Shown here piece by piece: positions 55,628-64,000 of a stretch of 64,000 bases of DNA (position 1 is its first letter; every line of letters starts with the position of its first letter). Under the pieces are notes generated by a model. That model was not told the DNA's origin and did not search any database. It saw nothing but the letters and a program-made list of their open reading frames with translations. This stretch comes from an uncultured Clostridia bacterium. Lineage in GTDB: Bacteria > Bacillota > Clostridia > Christensenellales > Aristaeellaceae. The translations under genes and the position numbers were made by a program. The stretch is from assembly GCA_934675735.1 (NCBI GenBank), contig CAKURR010000004.1, positions 65,801 through 129,800 of the forward strand, given 5' to 3'.

Positions 55628-57256
55628 ATGACTACTGCAAAGCGAAAATCCATTGCGAAACTCTGCATTGCGCTGGGGCTGTTCGTTCTTGCCGGCCTTT
55701 TTCGCCGACTGGATCGCCTAGCCGCGCCGCTGCCCTCTGCCGCTTGCTTTCTGCTGACCAATCTGATCTATATCGGGCTGGCCATGGCGTGGGGATTTTC
55801 CATATCGCACCGAATCCTGCACCAAAATGACCGGCGGTGGCTGCTGCTGGGCTGCGCGATGGCCATGCTATGGCTTTTTCTGCGTGTGGTCAAGTATCGC
55901 TTTTTCACAGATAGTACGATCACCCGCCACCTGTGGTATTGCTATTATGTGCCGCAGATTCTTGCACCGCTTTTCAGCCTGTTCGCCGCGCTTCAACTCG
56001 GGCGGCGGGAGGGCGATGCGCTTTCTCACGAATGGTATCTGCTGTTCATTCCTGCTGCGCTGCTGATCGGCGGCATTCTGACCAATGACCTGCACTGGAT
56101 GGCGTTTCGAGCCACGCCGGGTGCTGCGACGCTGGAAGCAGACTATACCCATGGCTGGGTATACTATCTCGCTATGACGTGGATTGTCGGGCTGCTGTTG
56201 GCAACAGGCATTATCGTTTACCGCAAGTGCCGCGTGTCCGAAAGCAGGCGATACGCGTGGATACCGCTCTGTGTTTTTCTGGGAGGGTTTGTGTTGTGCG
56301 CGCTGAGCTTTGCGAATATCTACACATTCCACAAGATGCCGGAATGCTTCTGCCTGACATTTGCGGCGTTTTGGGAGAGCTGTTTGCAGGTGGGGCTGCT
56401 ACCGACTAACGGTCATTACCGCTATTTCTTTTCCGAATCCACCGTCGCCGCACAGATTGTGGACGGGCATGGAACGCCTGTATACCGTGCAAAAAATGCG
56501 CCCAATCTCACGCCGGATCAGTTGGATGCGGCGGCGCACGAATCGATTCTGCTGGACTCAGATACGCGGCTGCAAAGCGCGCCGGTGCAGGACGGACGCG
56601 TATACTGGGTGGAGGACATTTCGAAAATCAATCGGATTCAGGCGCAGCTTGCCGAGATTAACGCGCAGCTTTCGGAGGAAAACGAGCTGATTCAGGCGGA
56701 AAACGCGTTGAAGCGCCAGTGCGCGCAGATCGAAGAAAAGAACCGGCTCATGGACGAAATGATCGCGCTCGTGCAGCCCCAGCTGCTTCAAATCAATCGG
56801 CTTCTGGAAGAAGAAAGCGTTCAAAATCTGAAACAGGTCTGCCTGCTGGGCGCGTATGTCAAGCGGCGAATCAATCTCGCGCTGATCTGCGATCAGAAAA
56901 CGGTCGTTCCTGTGGACGAGCTGGCGCACTGCATCCGGGAGTCGCTGACGTATCTTACGCAGTACGGCGCTGTCTGTGCGCTGCATCAGGAAGGAAAGGG
57001 CGGCGTAAGCAGCCGCGACGCGCAGACCGCCTATGACTTCTTCGAGGATTGTCTGGAGGCTGCGCTGCCCTCGCTCAGCGCGCTGATGGTGCGGGTGGAA
57101 TGCGGCGAGCGCTTCTCCATTCGCCTGATGATAGAAGAAGCGGCAGGGCTTCCGAAGGTGGACAAACATAGGACTCTGGGGAAACTGACCATTGATGATG
57201 CGGACGGCGAGTTGTGTGCGACGCTCTCCTTTGATCGGGGAGGTGAGTGCGCATGA
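55628..57256 (+). CDS. Seven-helix membrane sensor-like protein with degenerate kinase-like C-terminus
   Basis: The 542-residue protein has about seven membrane helices in residues 10-260 (7TMR-HisK-like N-terminal region). A PAS-like stretch follows (about 275-340; AQIVDGHGTPVYRAKNAPN), then a coiled coil (about 335-385), and a C-terminal region in the place of a histidine kinase core. I find no convincing His box and no ATP-binding N and G boxes, so it is probably not a kinase by itself. It is translationally coupled to the real kinase downstream (ATGA overlap) and may be its signal-receiving partner. GGCGGGAGG precedes ATG 55628. Its codon use looks less GC-biased than the core genes. Confidence 0.65.
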   Translation: MTTAKRKSIAKLCIALGLFVLAGLFRRLDRLAAPLPSAACFLLTNLIYIGLAMAWGFSISHRILHQNDRRWLLLGCAMAMLWLFLRVVKYRFFTDSTITRHLWYCYYVPQILAPLFSLFAALQLGRREGDALSHEWYLLFIPAALLIGGILTNDLHWMAFRATPGAATLEADYTHGWVYYLAMTWIVGLLLATGIIVYRKCRVSESRRYAWIPLCVFLGGFVLCALSFANIYTFHKMPECFCLTFAAFWESCLQVGLLPTNGHYRYFFSESTVAAQIVDGHGTPVYRAKNAPNLTPDQLDAAAHESILLDSDTRLQSAPVQDGRVYWVEDISKINRIQAQLAEINAQLSEENELIQAENALKRQCAQIEEKNRLMDEMIALVQPQLLQINRLLEEESVQNLKQVCLLGAYVKRRINLALICDQKTVVPVDELAHCIRESLTYLTQYGAVCALHQEGKGGVSSRDAQTAYDFFEDCLEAALPSLSALMVRVECGERFSIRLMIEEAAGLPKVDKHRTLGKLTIDDADGELCATLSFDRGGECA

Positions 57257-58452
57257 ATCCGTTTTACGCCGGTTTGATGTGTACATTGCTGCTGGTCGGA
57301 ACGATTGCCGGTCTGTTCGGCTGCATGAGCGCGGCGCGTTGCCATCGTCGCCTTGTGTTTGCAATTTGTCTGGCAATCGCTTCGCTGGATTTTGCAGCGC
57401 TGGCGGTATTGCTTTCCCGTCTGCCGAAAAGCGAGACCCTTTGCCCGGTTCCATGGACGGCAGCTGCATTGTCCCTGACGGTGCTCAGCCTTTTTGCGTC
57501 ATTTACGCTGTGGCATAAAAGCAGGCGACAGCTTTCGCCGGTTTCCGTCAAGGAAAGCTGCGACCATTTGCCCAGCGCGCTGTGTTTTGCGTGGGAAAAC
57601 GGTCTGCCCTGCCTGAAGAACCTCAAGATGGACGAGCTGAGTCATCTGCTCACAGGAGAGGCGCTGCTCAACGCGAACGTTTTCTGGGAAACGATGGAAT
57701 CGAAGCCCATCGTCACGCTGGAAAATGGCCAGACATGGAGTTTTGATCGCGTGCAGATGGAGTTGTCGGGGGAAATTGTTTACCAGATCACGGGCACGAA
57801 TATTACCGAGGAAGCGCGGCTTCAACGGGAACTGGAAGAGGACAATCTTCGCCTGAAAGGCATGAACCGGCGACTTCGGCAATATGGGCAGGACGTGCAG
57901 GAGGCGACGCGGGAAAAGGAGATTCTGCGCGCAAAGACCCGCGTTCATGATGAGATCGGCCACGCGCTCCTGCAGACCCGGCAGTTTCTCTCCGGCACGC
58001 AGAGCGATGCGGAAAGCATCTGCGCCGCGTGGCGGCAGAACGTCCGGCTGTTGCTGGGAAAATATGCGGATGAACAACACGTTGACACATTTGATCAGCT
58101 TGCCCGCGCCGCGTACACCATCGGCGTGACCATCGAGCGACGCGGTGTATTTCCGGAGAAAAACACGGAGAACGCACAGCTTGTAGAGACCGCCGCCCAT
58201 GAATGTCTGACGAATCTGGTGCGCCATGCGGGCGGCACGCGGCTGGAAATTATCGGCGAGAAAGTCGCGTCCGGTTGGCGCGTTCGTTATCTCAACGACG
58301 GCAGTACGCCGTCCGGCCCCATCGTCGAGGGCAGCGGACTGTCCGCGCTGCGAACCCAAACGGAGGCTGCGGGCGGCAAAATGGACATTGAATACGCTCC
58401 GCGCTTTGAGCTGACGCTGGCATTGCCCGAGGAAAGGCAGGAAATTCCATGA
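57253..58452 (+). CDS. Sensor histidine kinase (DesK/NarX-like, HisKA_3 type)
   Basis: The 399-residue protein has about three N-terminal membrane helices (5-25, 33-55, 62-85) and a PAS-like segment (about 105-190). The phospho-acceptor region has His in RVHDEIGHALLQTRQFL, matching the HisKA_3 class that pairs with LuxR-type regulators. A HATPase follows with the N box AAHECLTNLVRHAGG and G box GSGLSALRTQTEAAGG. The start is ATG 57253 overlapping the previous stop; a GTG at 57247 is too close to the GGAGG site. The next gene overlaps by four bases (ATGA). Confidence 0.85.
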   Translation: MNPFYAGLMCTLLLVGTIAGLFGCMSAARCHRRLVFAICLAIASLDFAALAVLLSRLPKSETLCPVPWTAAALSLTVLSLFASFTLWHKSRRQLSPVSVKESCDHLPSALCFAWENGLPCLKNLKMDELSHLLTGEALLNANVFWETMESKPIVTLENGQTWSFDRVQMELSGEIVYQITGTNITEEARLQRELEEDNLRLKGMNRRLRQYGQDVQEATREKEILRAKTRVHDEIGHALLQTRQFLSGTQSDAESICAAWRQNVRLLLGKYADEQHVDTFDQLARAAYTIGVTIERRGVFPEKNTENAQLVETAAHECLTNLVRHAGGTRLEIIGEKVASGWRVRYLNDGSTPSGPIVEGSGLSALRTQTEAAGGKMDIEYAPRFELTLALPEERQEIP

Positions 58453-59081
58453 AATACAAAGTCATGATCGTCGAGGATCAGACCATGCCCCGCGAGCTGT
58501 TCGAACTGCGGGTTCAGTCATCGGAGCACTTCGAGGTGGCGCTGTCCATCGACAACGCCGCATTGGCGGACGTGTATTGCCTGCGCCTGCCGGTAGATCT
58601 GATCCTGATGGATGTGGTCACGCGCGGCGGCGAGAGCGGGCTGGACGCCGCAGAGCGAATCAAGCGCACCTTTCCGCAGATTAAGATTATCATCGTGACA
58701 TCCATGCCGGAGTGCTCCTACCTCAGCCGCGCACGGGAGATTGGCGTGGAGAGCTTCTGGTACAAGGAAGAGCAGCGCGAAAGCCTGCTGGATGTGATGG
58801 AGCGCACGATGGCGGGCGAATCCGTCTATCCGGACGCAACGCCGGAGCTGCAATTAGGCCTTGCCAGCAGCTATAAATTTACCGACCGCGAACTGGAAGT
58901 GCTGCGCGAAATGACCGGCGGCGATACCAATCAGGAGATCGCCGAGCGACTGCACATGTCCGTGGCGACCGTCAAGACGCACATCCTCAACATGCTCGAA
59001 AAAACCGGCTTCAGAAATCGCACCGAGCTGGCCGTGCGCGCCCGGGAAAGCGGGCTGGTGATTCTGAATCGGAAAAACTGA
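58449..59081 (+). CDS. LuxR/NarL-family response regulator
   Basis: The 210-residue protein has a receiver domain (1 to about 120) with acidic pocket Glu9-Asp10, phospho-acceptor Asp55 (LILMDVV), Thr in IIIVTSMPE, and Lys in FWYKEEQ. A C-terminal LuxR helix-turn-helix follows (YKFTDRELEVLREMTGGDTN, then EIAERLHMSVATVKTHILNML). It is coupled to the kinase gene by a four-base overlap and should be its partner. Likely targets are its own operon, through the nested dyads upstream, and the downstream surface protein locus. Confidence 0.93.
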   Translation: MKYKVMIVEDQTMPRELFELRVQSSEHFEVALSIDNAALADVYCLRLPVDLILMDVVTRGGESGLDAAERIKRTFPQIKIIIVTSMPECSYLSRAREIGVESFWYKEEQRESLLDVMERTMAGESVYPDATPELQLGLASSYKFTDRELEVLREMTGGDTNQEIAERLHMSVATVKTHILNMLEKTGFRNRTELAVRARESGLVILNRKN

Positions 59082-59096
59082 AAACCATAGCAAAAG

Positions 59097-59126
59097 AGCT
59101 GCCTGCGGGTGGCTTTTTGTTTTTTG
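59097..59126 (+). terminator. Weak terminator after the response regulator
   Basis: Stem AGCTGCC/GGTGGCT with two wobble pairs and loop TGCG, followed by TTTTTGTTTTTT. Confidence 0.55.
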
Positions 59127-59202
59127 GTGAGAAAAATAGCCATTTGGTTGATGCGCGGCGCTTTTCTTTCTGGTACGCTGAAAGAAAGAAGGGGGAAGTG
59201 CC

Positions 59203-59589
59203 ATGAGAGAGATTGTGGTCAGCATGCAAAACACGCTGCTGTCGGAGGCGGTCGCACGGTCGCTTGCGGAAACGGGGGAATCCCGCGTGGAGCAGGTTCT
59301 GCCCGGAAAGACGGGCGATACCTTCTCGCTCTGCCGGGCCGTGCAGGCAGATATTCTGCTGATGGAGGTCAGCCGTCTTCCGGCCTACACGCTGGAAAAC
59401 CGACTGAAGCTGATCGAATGCGTGCGCAGGGCGCTGCCGAATTGTAAATTCGTGCTGCTGTGTGATGAAAACGGCGATCCGGAGCTGGCGCACCGAGTGA
59501 TGATCGTCCGGCAAGATCGATTGATAGACGCTTTTCTCTATGCTTCCGTTACCCCCGCCTATCTGACTGCTGCGCTGGATGCGCTGTGA
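59203..59589 (+). CDS. Stand-alone pseudo-receiver protein
   Basis: The 128-residue protein aligns in layout with the receiver domain of the regulator upstream but has no output domain. The acidic pocket Glu-Asp is replaced by Gln9-Asn10, and the phospho-acceptor Asp55 by Glu55 (DILLMEVS), which often mimics the phosphorylated state. It therefore cannot be phosphorylated normally and may act as a protein-protein switch. GGGGGAAG lies before ATG 59203. It follows the kinase/regulator operon and precedes a tiny peptide gene. Confidence 0.6.
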   Translation: MREIVVSMQNTLLSEAVARSLAETGESRVEQVLPGKTGDTFSLCRAVQADILLMEVSRLPAYTLENRLKLIECVRRALPNCKFVLLCDENGDPELAHRVMIVRQDRLIDAFLYASVTPAYLTAALDAL

Positions 59590-59605
59590 GAAAGGAGAGA
59601 CCGCC

Positions 59606-59719
59606 ATGAAAAGACGATGGAAGCGCATTTTCGCCGGATTGCTTGCCGTGCTGCCTCTGACCGAAGAGGACATGGCCTCGTTCTCCGCGCCGGTGCAAGA
59701 GCTGGGGCCGGCCGAATGA
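59606..59719 (+). CDS. 37-residue basic/hydrophobic peptide, function unknown
   Basis: ATG 59606 has a strong AAAGGAGAG 7 bases upstream and lies 17 bases after the pseudo-receiver stop. The product starts MKRRWKRIFAGLLAVLPLTE, that is, five basic residues in the first seven, a hydrophobic stretch, then an acidic tail (EEDMASFS...QELGPAE). This layout, positive amphipathic head and negative tail, recalls precursors of secreted signalling peptides such as AgrD, but there is no Cys for a thiolactone and no AgrB-like protease nearby. It could also be a membrane-active regulatory peptide. Its place in a two-component locus makes a signalling role plausible. Confidence 0.5.
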   Translation: MKRRWKRIFAGLLAVLPLTEEDMASFSAPVQELGPAE

Positions 59720-59786
59720 AACGGCTACCATAAAATCGACCGCGATGTGTTGGACACAATAGAACAGACATGAACGGAGGTATCGA

Positions 59787-62700
59787 ATGATGAAAAGATC
59801 GCTAATTCTGGTTCTCTCCCTGCTGATGCCGGTTCTCTGCATATCCGCATTGGCTGAATCTGCCGACTGGAATTATGACGCGAACTACGCCATACTCCGC
59901 GGCTATGAAGGCGCGGGCGGCGACGTGGTCGTGCCTGCGGAAATCGACAACTTCACGGTGGATGTGATCGGCATAAACGTGTTCAAGGGCGATACGATCA
60001 CGTCCCTGACGCTGCCCGAGACGGTGCTTGAGCTCAGGAGCGGCGCCGTCTCCTCGTGCGAAAATCTGGTCAGCGTCACGCTGCCCCAGAGCCTTGTGGT
60101 CATCAACCGCATGAATTTCTTCAGCTGCAATGCGCTGAGCGAGGTCACCATTCCCGCGGGCGTGCGCTACATCGGCGACACCTCGTTCAGATTCTGCGAC
60201 GCGCTGCGCAAGATCACCTTCGAGGGCGTGTGCCCGGCGATCGACATGGACTGCTTCAGCATCCTTCCCGAGGACGCGGTGGCCTATGTCCCGGACGATC
60301 AGCTGGAGGCGTACACTGCGGCCTTCGAGAAGGCCGGCAGCACGGTGAGCGTCCGGCCCAGCGGCAAAAACGCCGTGATCGTGGAGAACAACGGGTATGT
60401 GGAAGAAGAGTTCGACTTCGACGCCTCCACCGGCACGATTACCTCCTACAACGGCTACGCCACCTACCTTGCCATTCCCGAGACCATCGGCGGCGCGCCG
60501 GTGAAGGCCATCGGCCCCGAGGCGTTTGCGCGCCACACCTATCTGGCGTTTTTGGAGCTGCCCGAGGGATTGGAAAGCATCGGCGACAGCGCGTTCTACA
60601 ACTGCGAAACGCTGGGCCGCGTCCGCTTCCCATCCACGCTGAAGACCATAGGCAGCAACGCCTTCTACAACGCCTATAAGAGCAGCGTGCTGGAGCTGAC
60701 GAGCGTGGAGAGCATCGGCGATTACGCCTTCTATTTCGCCGGTCTCAAAGGCTCTCTGGAACTGCCCGAGGGACTCAAGTCCATCGGCGAGAACGCGTTT
60801 GAAGCCTGCACCAACATGGGCGCCAATCTCTATCTGCCCTCGACGCTGGAGTCCATCGGCTCGAACGCGTTCAAGGGCGATTACAACATCCAGTACATCG
60901 TTCTGGAAAGCCCGACCGCGCCCATGCTGGGCGAGGGCGTCTTTGCGGGCTGCGATTATCTGTTCGACATCGATCTGAACGCGCACGGCAGCCGTCAGGA
61001 GATGGAGCAGTGGCAGGCATACGTGGACGCGCTGGGGCTTCCCTGCCGCGTCTGGCGCGCGCAGGACCCGACCGCCCAGTCGCCCGAAAAGGGCTCCTAC
61101 ACCTACGATAACCGCGTACTGACCGGGTACACCGGCTCACAGACGCGCATTCATCCCCACCTTACCGTCTCGAAGGAGCCGGTGGTCGGCTTGGGCGACG
61201 GCGTGTTCAAGGACAGCCAGACCATCGAGTATTTCTCCGTCGCGCACAACGACGAGTTCACCACCATCGGTGCGGAAGCCTTCATGAACAGCTCCCTCAG
61301 GGACGTGGATCTGTTCGACTCCGTGACCACCATCGGCGCGCGGGCGTTCGCAAACTGCGCGCAGCTGGAAGCGTTGACCCTGCCCGACTCGCTGACCACA
61401 ATCGGCGAGGGTGCGCTCGACGGCCTGACCGGCCTCAAAAAGCTGGTGATCAAGTGCGATCCCGCGCTCATTCCCGCAGGCGTGTTCGCCAATATGCCCA
61501 ATCTGAGCGAAGTGACCATCGAGAGCGGCGCTGTCCCGGCGCATATGTTCGAGGGCAGCGGCGTGACTGCGCTCACGCTGGGCGCGGGCGTGACCGAGAT
61601 CGGCGAGAAGGCCTTTGCGGGCACAGCACTCAACGCCGTCGAGCTGACCAACGTAACCGTCATCGGCGCGGGCGCGTTTGCCAACACCGCGCTGACGAGC
61701 GTCGAACTGCCGCGGGCCGCCGCCATTGGGGAGGGCGCGTTTGAAGGTTCCGCGCTGGAGCGCGTGCGCCTGAGCGCGGCTGCTTCCGTGGGCGAGAGAG
61801 CCTTCGCGAACACAAAGCTGACGCAGATGGTCATCCCCACCGCCGGCAGCTTCCCGCTTTCCGCCGTCGAGGGCACGAGCGCCGAGCTGCGTCTGCCCGC
61901 CGACGCGACCGACGAGCAGCTGGCCGCGTGGAACGAGACGCTTGAGCGTCCGTGGTACGATCCCATGCTGCGCGAGGGCGAAGCAAGCAAATTCGTGAAG
62001 ATGCCCTTCGAGCCGACGCCCGCCGAGAACTTCGAGTTCGATCCGGATACCGGCCTGATCTCCGCCTACATCGGCGCCGATGTGGACGTTGTCGTGCCGC
62101 GCGAAATCGACGGCGTAACTGTTGTGGGCTTTGCAAACTACAACGCCTTTGATTCCTGCCAGGACTACACCGATTCCTCTGTGGAGAGCGACCGCACCGA
62201 ATGGGTGCGCCTGCGCACGCTGGTGCTGCCCGAAACGATCAAAGAGCTGCCGGGCATGATGCTTGCCTACTGCCAGCAACTGGAGACGTTCGTCTGCTAC
62301 GCGCCCCTTGAGAGCACCGGCGGCAATCAGTTCATGCTCTGTCGCAGCCTGAACAATGTGATATTCGTCAACGGCGTGCGCGAGATCGGCAACTACGCCT
62401 TCGACAGCGCGGGCCCGCTGGGCAATCTGTACTTTGGCGAGCATCTCGTGAAGATCGGCCAGCAGGCGTTCAACTTCGCGGGGCTGACCTCATTCGTGGC
62501 CGATGCGGAGAGCGTCGAATACGGCGCATTTACCGAGTGCCGGAACCTGACCAGCCTGCACTTCACCAGCAAGATGAAGCGCTTCGGCGAAAACTGCATC
62601 ATCAACTGTCCGAATCTTACCGAGATCTGCTTCGACGGCTGCGATCTGACCACGTCCCCCATGGGACTGATGATGAACGTCGCGCCCAAGCTGACTGTAC

Positions 62701-63998
62701 GCGTGCCCGAAGGCATGAGCGAGGAAAACCGGAACCATGCGCAGAAGTGCGTGAGCTGGAACAGCTCGCCTGTGGAAGTGACCGTCGTCACCGAAGCCTG
62801 CGCCCACGCCCTGCCCGTGTTGCCCGATGTGACCGCGCTTCTGCCTGAGCTGAAGCCGGACGCGAGCGTTGAGACAGCTGCGACGGTCGTGCCCGAAACG
62901 ACGGCCGAAACTGAAACGATTCCCAAATCCACCGATGAACCCGCCCCCGAAAATGCCCCTGAAGCGCAGGATACCGCCATCCCCGATGAATATCTGGGCG
63001 TATGGTACGGCGTGAGCATGGAGATAGAAGGCGCATCCTATCCGCTGGCCGGCATGGGCATGGATCTGACCATCACCATCGGCGCGGATGGCGCGGCTGA
63101 AATGAACATGAACGGCGAAGGCGAGAGCATACAGTGCTCGATACAGGACGGCGTACTCACGGCGGACGGCGTGGGCTTTGCGCTGCAAGACGGTATGCTC
63201 GTCGTTTCCGAGGACGGCATGATAATGACGCTGAGCCGCGAGAAGCCCGAAGCGTCGGCTGCGTCCATACCGGTCATCGACGAGAGCGCTACAATCGACG
63301 ATTTCAAGGGTGTCTGGACGCTGGTGCGCGTCACGGCGGACGGCATGACGCTGCCCGCTGAAGCCGCTGAAATGGCAGGCGATACGCTGGTTATTGACGG
63401 CGATACCTGCGACCTGACCTTGCAGGGCATGACGCTGGACGGCCTGACCTGCCGCATGGACGGCTTTGCGCTGCTCATTTCCATACTGGACGGCGAGGCC
63501 GCTGGCACGCTGCGCGAGGACGGCACGCTCTGCCTGGAGATGAGCGACGTTACGCTCTGGTACGAGCGCACCGGCGACGCGCCCGAAGCACCCGCCGAAC
63601 CGGCTGCGGAACCCGTTTCCGAGCCGACCGCGGAACCCGCGCCCGAAGTCGCGCCTGAACCCGCCGTCGGCGGTGCTGAAATCATGATTGGCAAGAAGTA
63701 CGTCATGACTGACGCAGATGTGAACGGTTACAACATGACCGCCGCGCAGATGGGGAATTTTGAATACTCCATTTTGCTCCGGGAGGACGGCGCGGTGACC
63801 TTCGTCATGGCAGGCTCGGACATTCCCGGCCTGACTTGGGCCTACGGCAGGATTCTCACGGAAGCAGGCGAGGTCGATGGCGTCGTCATCGACTATTACA
63901 CGCAGGCACTGAACCTGGCGCCTACGGAGAAGGGCTTCGACATGGATTACTTTGGCTCCATGCTGATGCATTTTGCCCCCGAAGACTCCGCTCAATAA
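59787..63998 (+). CDS. BspA-like leucine-rich-repeat surface protein with lipocalin-like C-terminal repeats
   Basis: The 1403-residue secreted protein begins with a signal peptide (MMKRSLILVLSLLMPVLCIS, ALA-ES). Residues about 35-760 and 790-1010 are many LRR_5 (BspA/Treponema-type) repeats of the pattern I-x-x-x-A-F-x-x-C-x-x-L-x-x-V-x-L-P, for example SIGDSAFYNCETLGRVRFPS. A Pro/Thr/Glu linker (about 1030-1065) leads to two tandem domains starting DEYLGVWYGV (about 1068) and DFKGVWTLV (about 1171), which look lipocalin-like, then a PAEP-rich linker and a third, divergent unit from about 1300. No LPxTG anchor or SLH domain is seen, so cell attachment is unclear. BspA proteins bind host matrix or other bacteria. 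GGAGG precedes ATG 59787. Confidence 0.9.
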   Translation: MMKRSLILVLSLLMPVLCISALAESADWNYDANYAILRGYEGAGGDVVVPAEIDNFTVDVIGINVFKGDTITSLTLPETVLELRSGAVSSCENLVSVTLPQSLVVINRMNFFSCNALSEVTIPAGVRYIGDTSFRFCDALRKITFEGVCPAIDMDCFSILPEDAVAYVPDDQLEAYTAAFEKAGSTVSVRPSGKNAVIVENNGYVEEEFDFDASTGTITSYNGYATYLAIPETIGGAPVKAIGPEAFARHTYLAFLELPEGLESIGDSAFYNCETLGRVRFPSTLKTIGSNAFYNAYKSSVLELTSVESIGDYAFYFAGLKGSLELPEGLKSIGENAFEACTNMGANLYLPSTLESIGSNAFKGDYNIQYIVLESPTAPMLGEGVFAGCDYLFDIDLNAHGSRQEMEQWQAYVDALGLPCRVWRAQDPTAQSPEKGSYTYDNRVLTGYTGSQTRIHPHLTVSKEPVVGLGDGVFKDSQTIEYFSVAHNDEFTTIGAEAFMNSSLRDVDLFDSVTTIGARAFANCAQLEALTLPDSLTTIGEGALDGLTGLKKLVIKCDPALIPAGVFANMPNLSEVTIESGAVPAHMFEGSGVTALTLGAGVTEIGEKAFAGTALNAVELTNVTVIGAGAFANTALTSVELPRAAAIGEGAFEGSALERVRLSAAASVGERAFANTKLTQMVIPTAGSFPLSAVEGTSAELRLPADATDEQLAAWNETLERPWYDPMLREGEASKFVKMPFEPTPAENFEFDPDTGLISAYIGADVDVVVPREIDGVTVVGFANYNAFDSCQDYTDSSVESDRTEWVRLRTLVLPETIKELPGMMLAYCQQLETFVCYAPLESTGGNQFMLCRSLNNVIFVNGVREIGNYAFDSAGPLGNLYFGEHLVKIGQQAFNFAGLTSFVADAESVEYGAFTECRNLTSLHFTSKMKRFGENCIINCPNLTEICFDGCDLTTSPMGLMMNVAPKLTVRVPEGMSEENRNHAQKCVSWNSSPVEVTVVTEACAHALPVLPDVTALLPELKPDASVETAATVVPETTAETETIPKSTDEPAPENAPEAQDTAIPDEYLGVWYGVSMEIEGASYPLAGMGMDLTITIGADGAAEMNMNGEGESIQCSIQDGVLTADGVGFALQDGMLVVSEDGMIMTLSREKPEASAASIPVIDESATIDDFKGVWTLVRVTADGMTLPAEAAEMAGDTLVIDGDTCDLTLQGMTLDGLTCRMDGFALLISILDGEAAGTLREDGTLCLEMSDVTLWYERTGDAPEAPAEPAAEPVSEPTAEPAPEVAPEPAVGGAEIMIGKKYVMTDADVNGYNMTAAQMGNFEYSILLREDGAVTFVMAGSDIPGLTWAYGRILTEAGEVDGVVIDYYTQALNLAPTEKGFDMDYFGSMLMHFAPEDSAQ

Positions 63999-64000
63999 GC

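Noticed and set aside
59606..59719. Classification of the 37-residue peptide as AgrD (cyclic lactone autoinducer)
   Set aside because: No Cys in the expected core and no AgrB-like protease gene nearby, so only a general signalling-peptide possibility is kept.
1..64000. CRISPR arrays, IS elements, prophage or toxin-antitoxin genes
   Set aside because: I looked for regularly spaced direct repeats, transposase or integrase motifs and phage structural genes and found none.

Overview
This 64 kb window is a chromosomal piece of a GC-rich anaerobic Firmicute of class Clostridia, probably gut-associated. The evidence is a CIRCE/HrcA-controlled hrcA-grpE-dnaK-dnaJ operon, a T-box in front of thrS, a type III glutamine synthetase, the order rho-rpmE-DUF1385-prmC-prfA-tsaC, consensus sigma-A promoters with 17-bp spacers, oxygen-sensitive radical-SAM enzymes, and a BspA-type leucine-rich-repeat surface protein. 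Christensenellales-like lineages would fit, but that is inference. I see no IS element, prophage, rRNA operon or CRISPR array. One tRNA gene (Ser-GGA) is present.

Layout. 1-29.4 kb, + strand, core genes: lepA end, HD-GYP-like protein, hemW, heat-shock operon, prmA, rsmE, mtaB, HIT protein, rpsU, a TRM11-like methylase, rho, rpmE, an XRE/membrane-protein pair, DUF1385 protein, prmC, prfA, tsaC, a DNA-deoxyinosine glycosylase, pyrimidine-nucleoside phosphorylase, a heterodimeric ABC exporter, and T-box-thrS. 29.9-38.9 kb, - strand: polA, a one-piece dephospho-CoA kinase/lytic transglycosylase fusion, a solute-binding protein, and a csoR-copA copper operon whose ATPase carries a C-terminal CopZ domain with its own internal start signals. 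39.1-41.2 kb: type III glutamine synthetase. 41.3-48.1 kb, - strand: a LacI-type regulator and a TRAP transporter (dctPQM) with a Cys-type sulfatase and its anaerobic maturase, apparently a system for uptake and desulfation of an organic sulfate ester. 48.4-55 kb, + strand: two secreted flavoprotein reductases with FAD and FMN domains in opposite order, a MATE exporter and a LysR regulator. 55.2-64 kb: tRNA-Ser followed by an accessory block of a 7TM sensor-like protein, a histidine kinase, a LuxR-type regulator, a pseudo-receiver, a 37-residue peptide and a 1403-residue LRR surface protein.

The most unusual signal is a dispersed family of intergenic elements made of three short hairpins. In its complete form it is a large palindrome filling the space from the stop codon of one gene to the ribosome-binding site of the next co-directional gene. 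Hairpin arms differ between copies but change together, so pairing is kept. Nine genes have one of these hairpins just upstream of their Shine-Dalgarno sequence, and one copy supplies the C-terminal codons of the HD-GYP-like protein.
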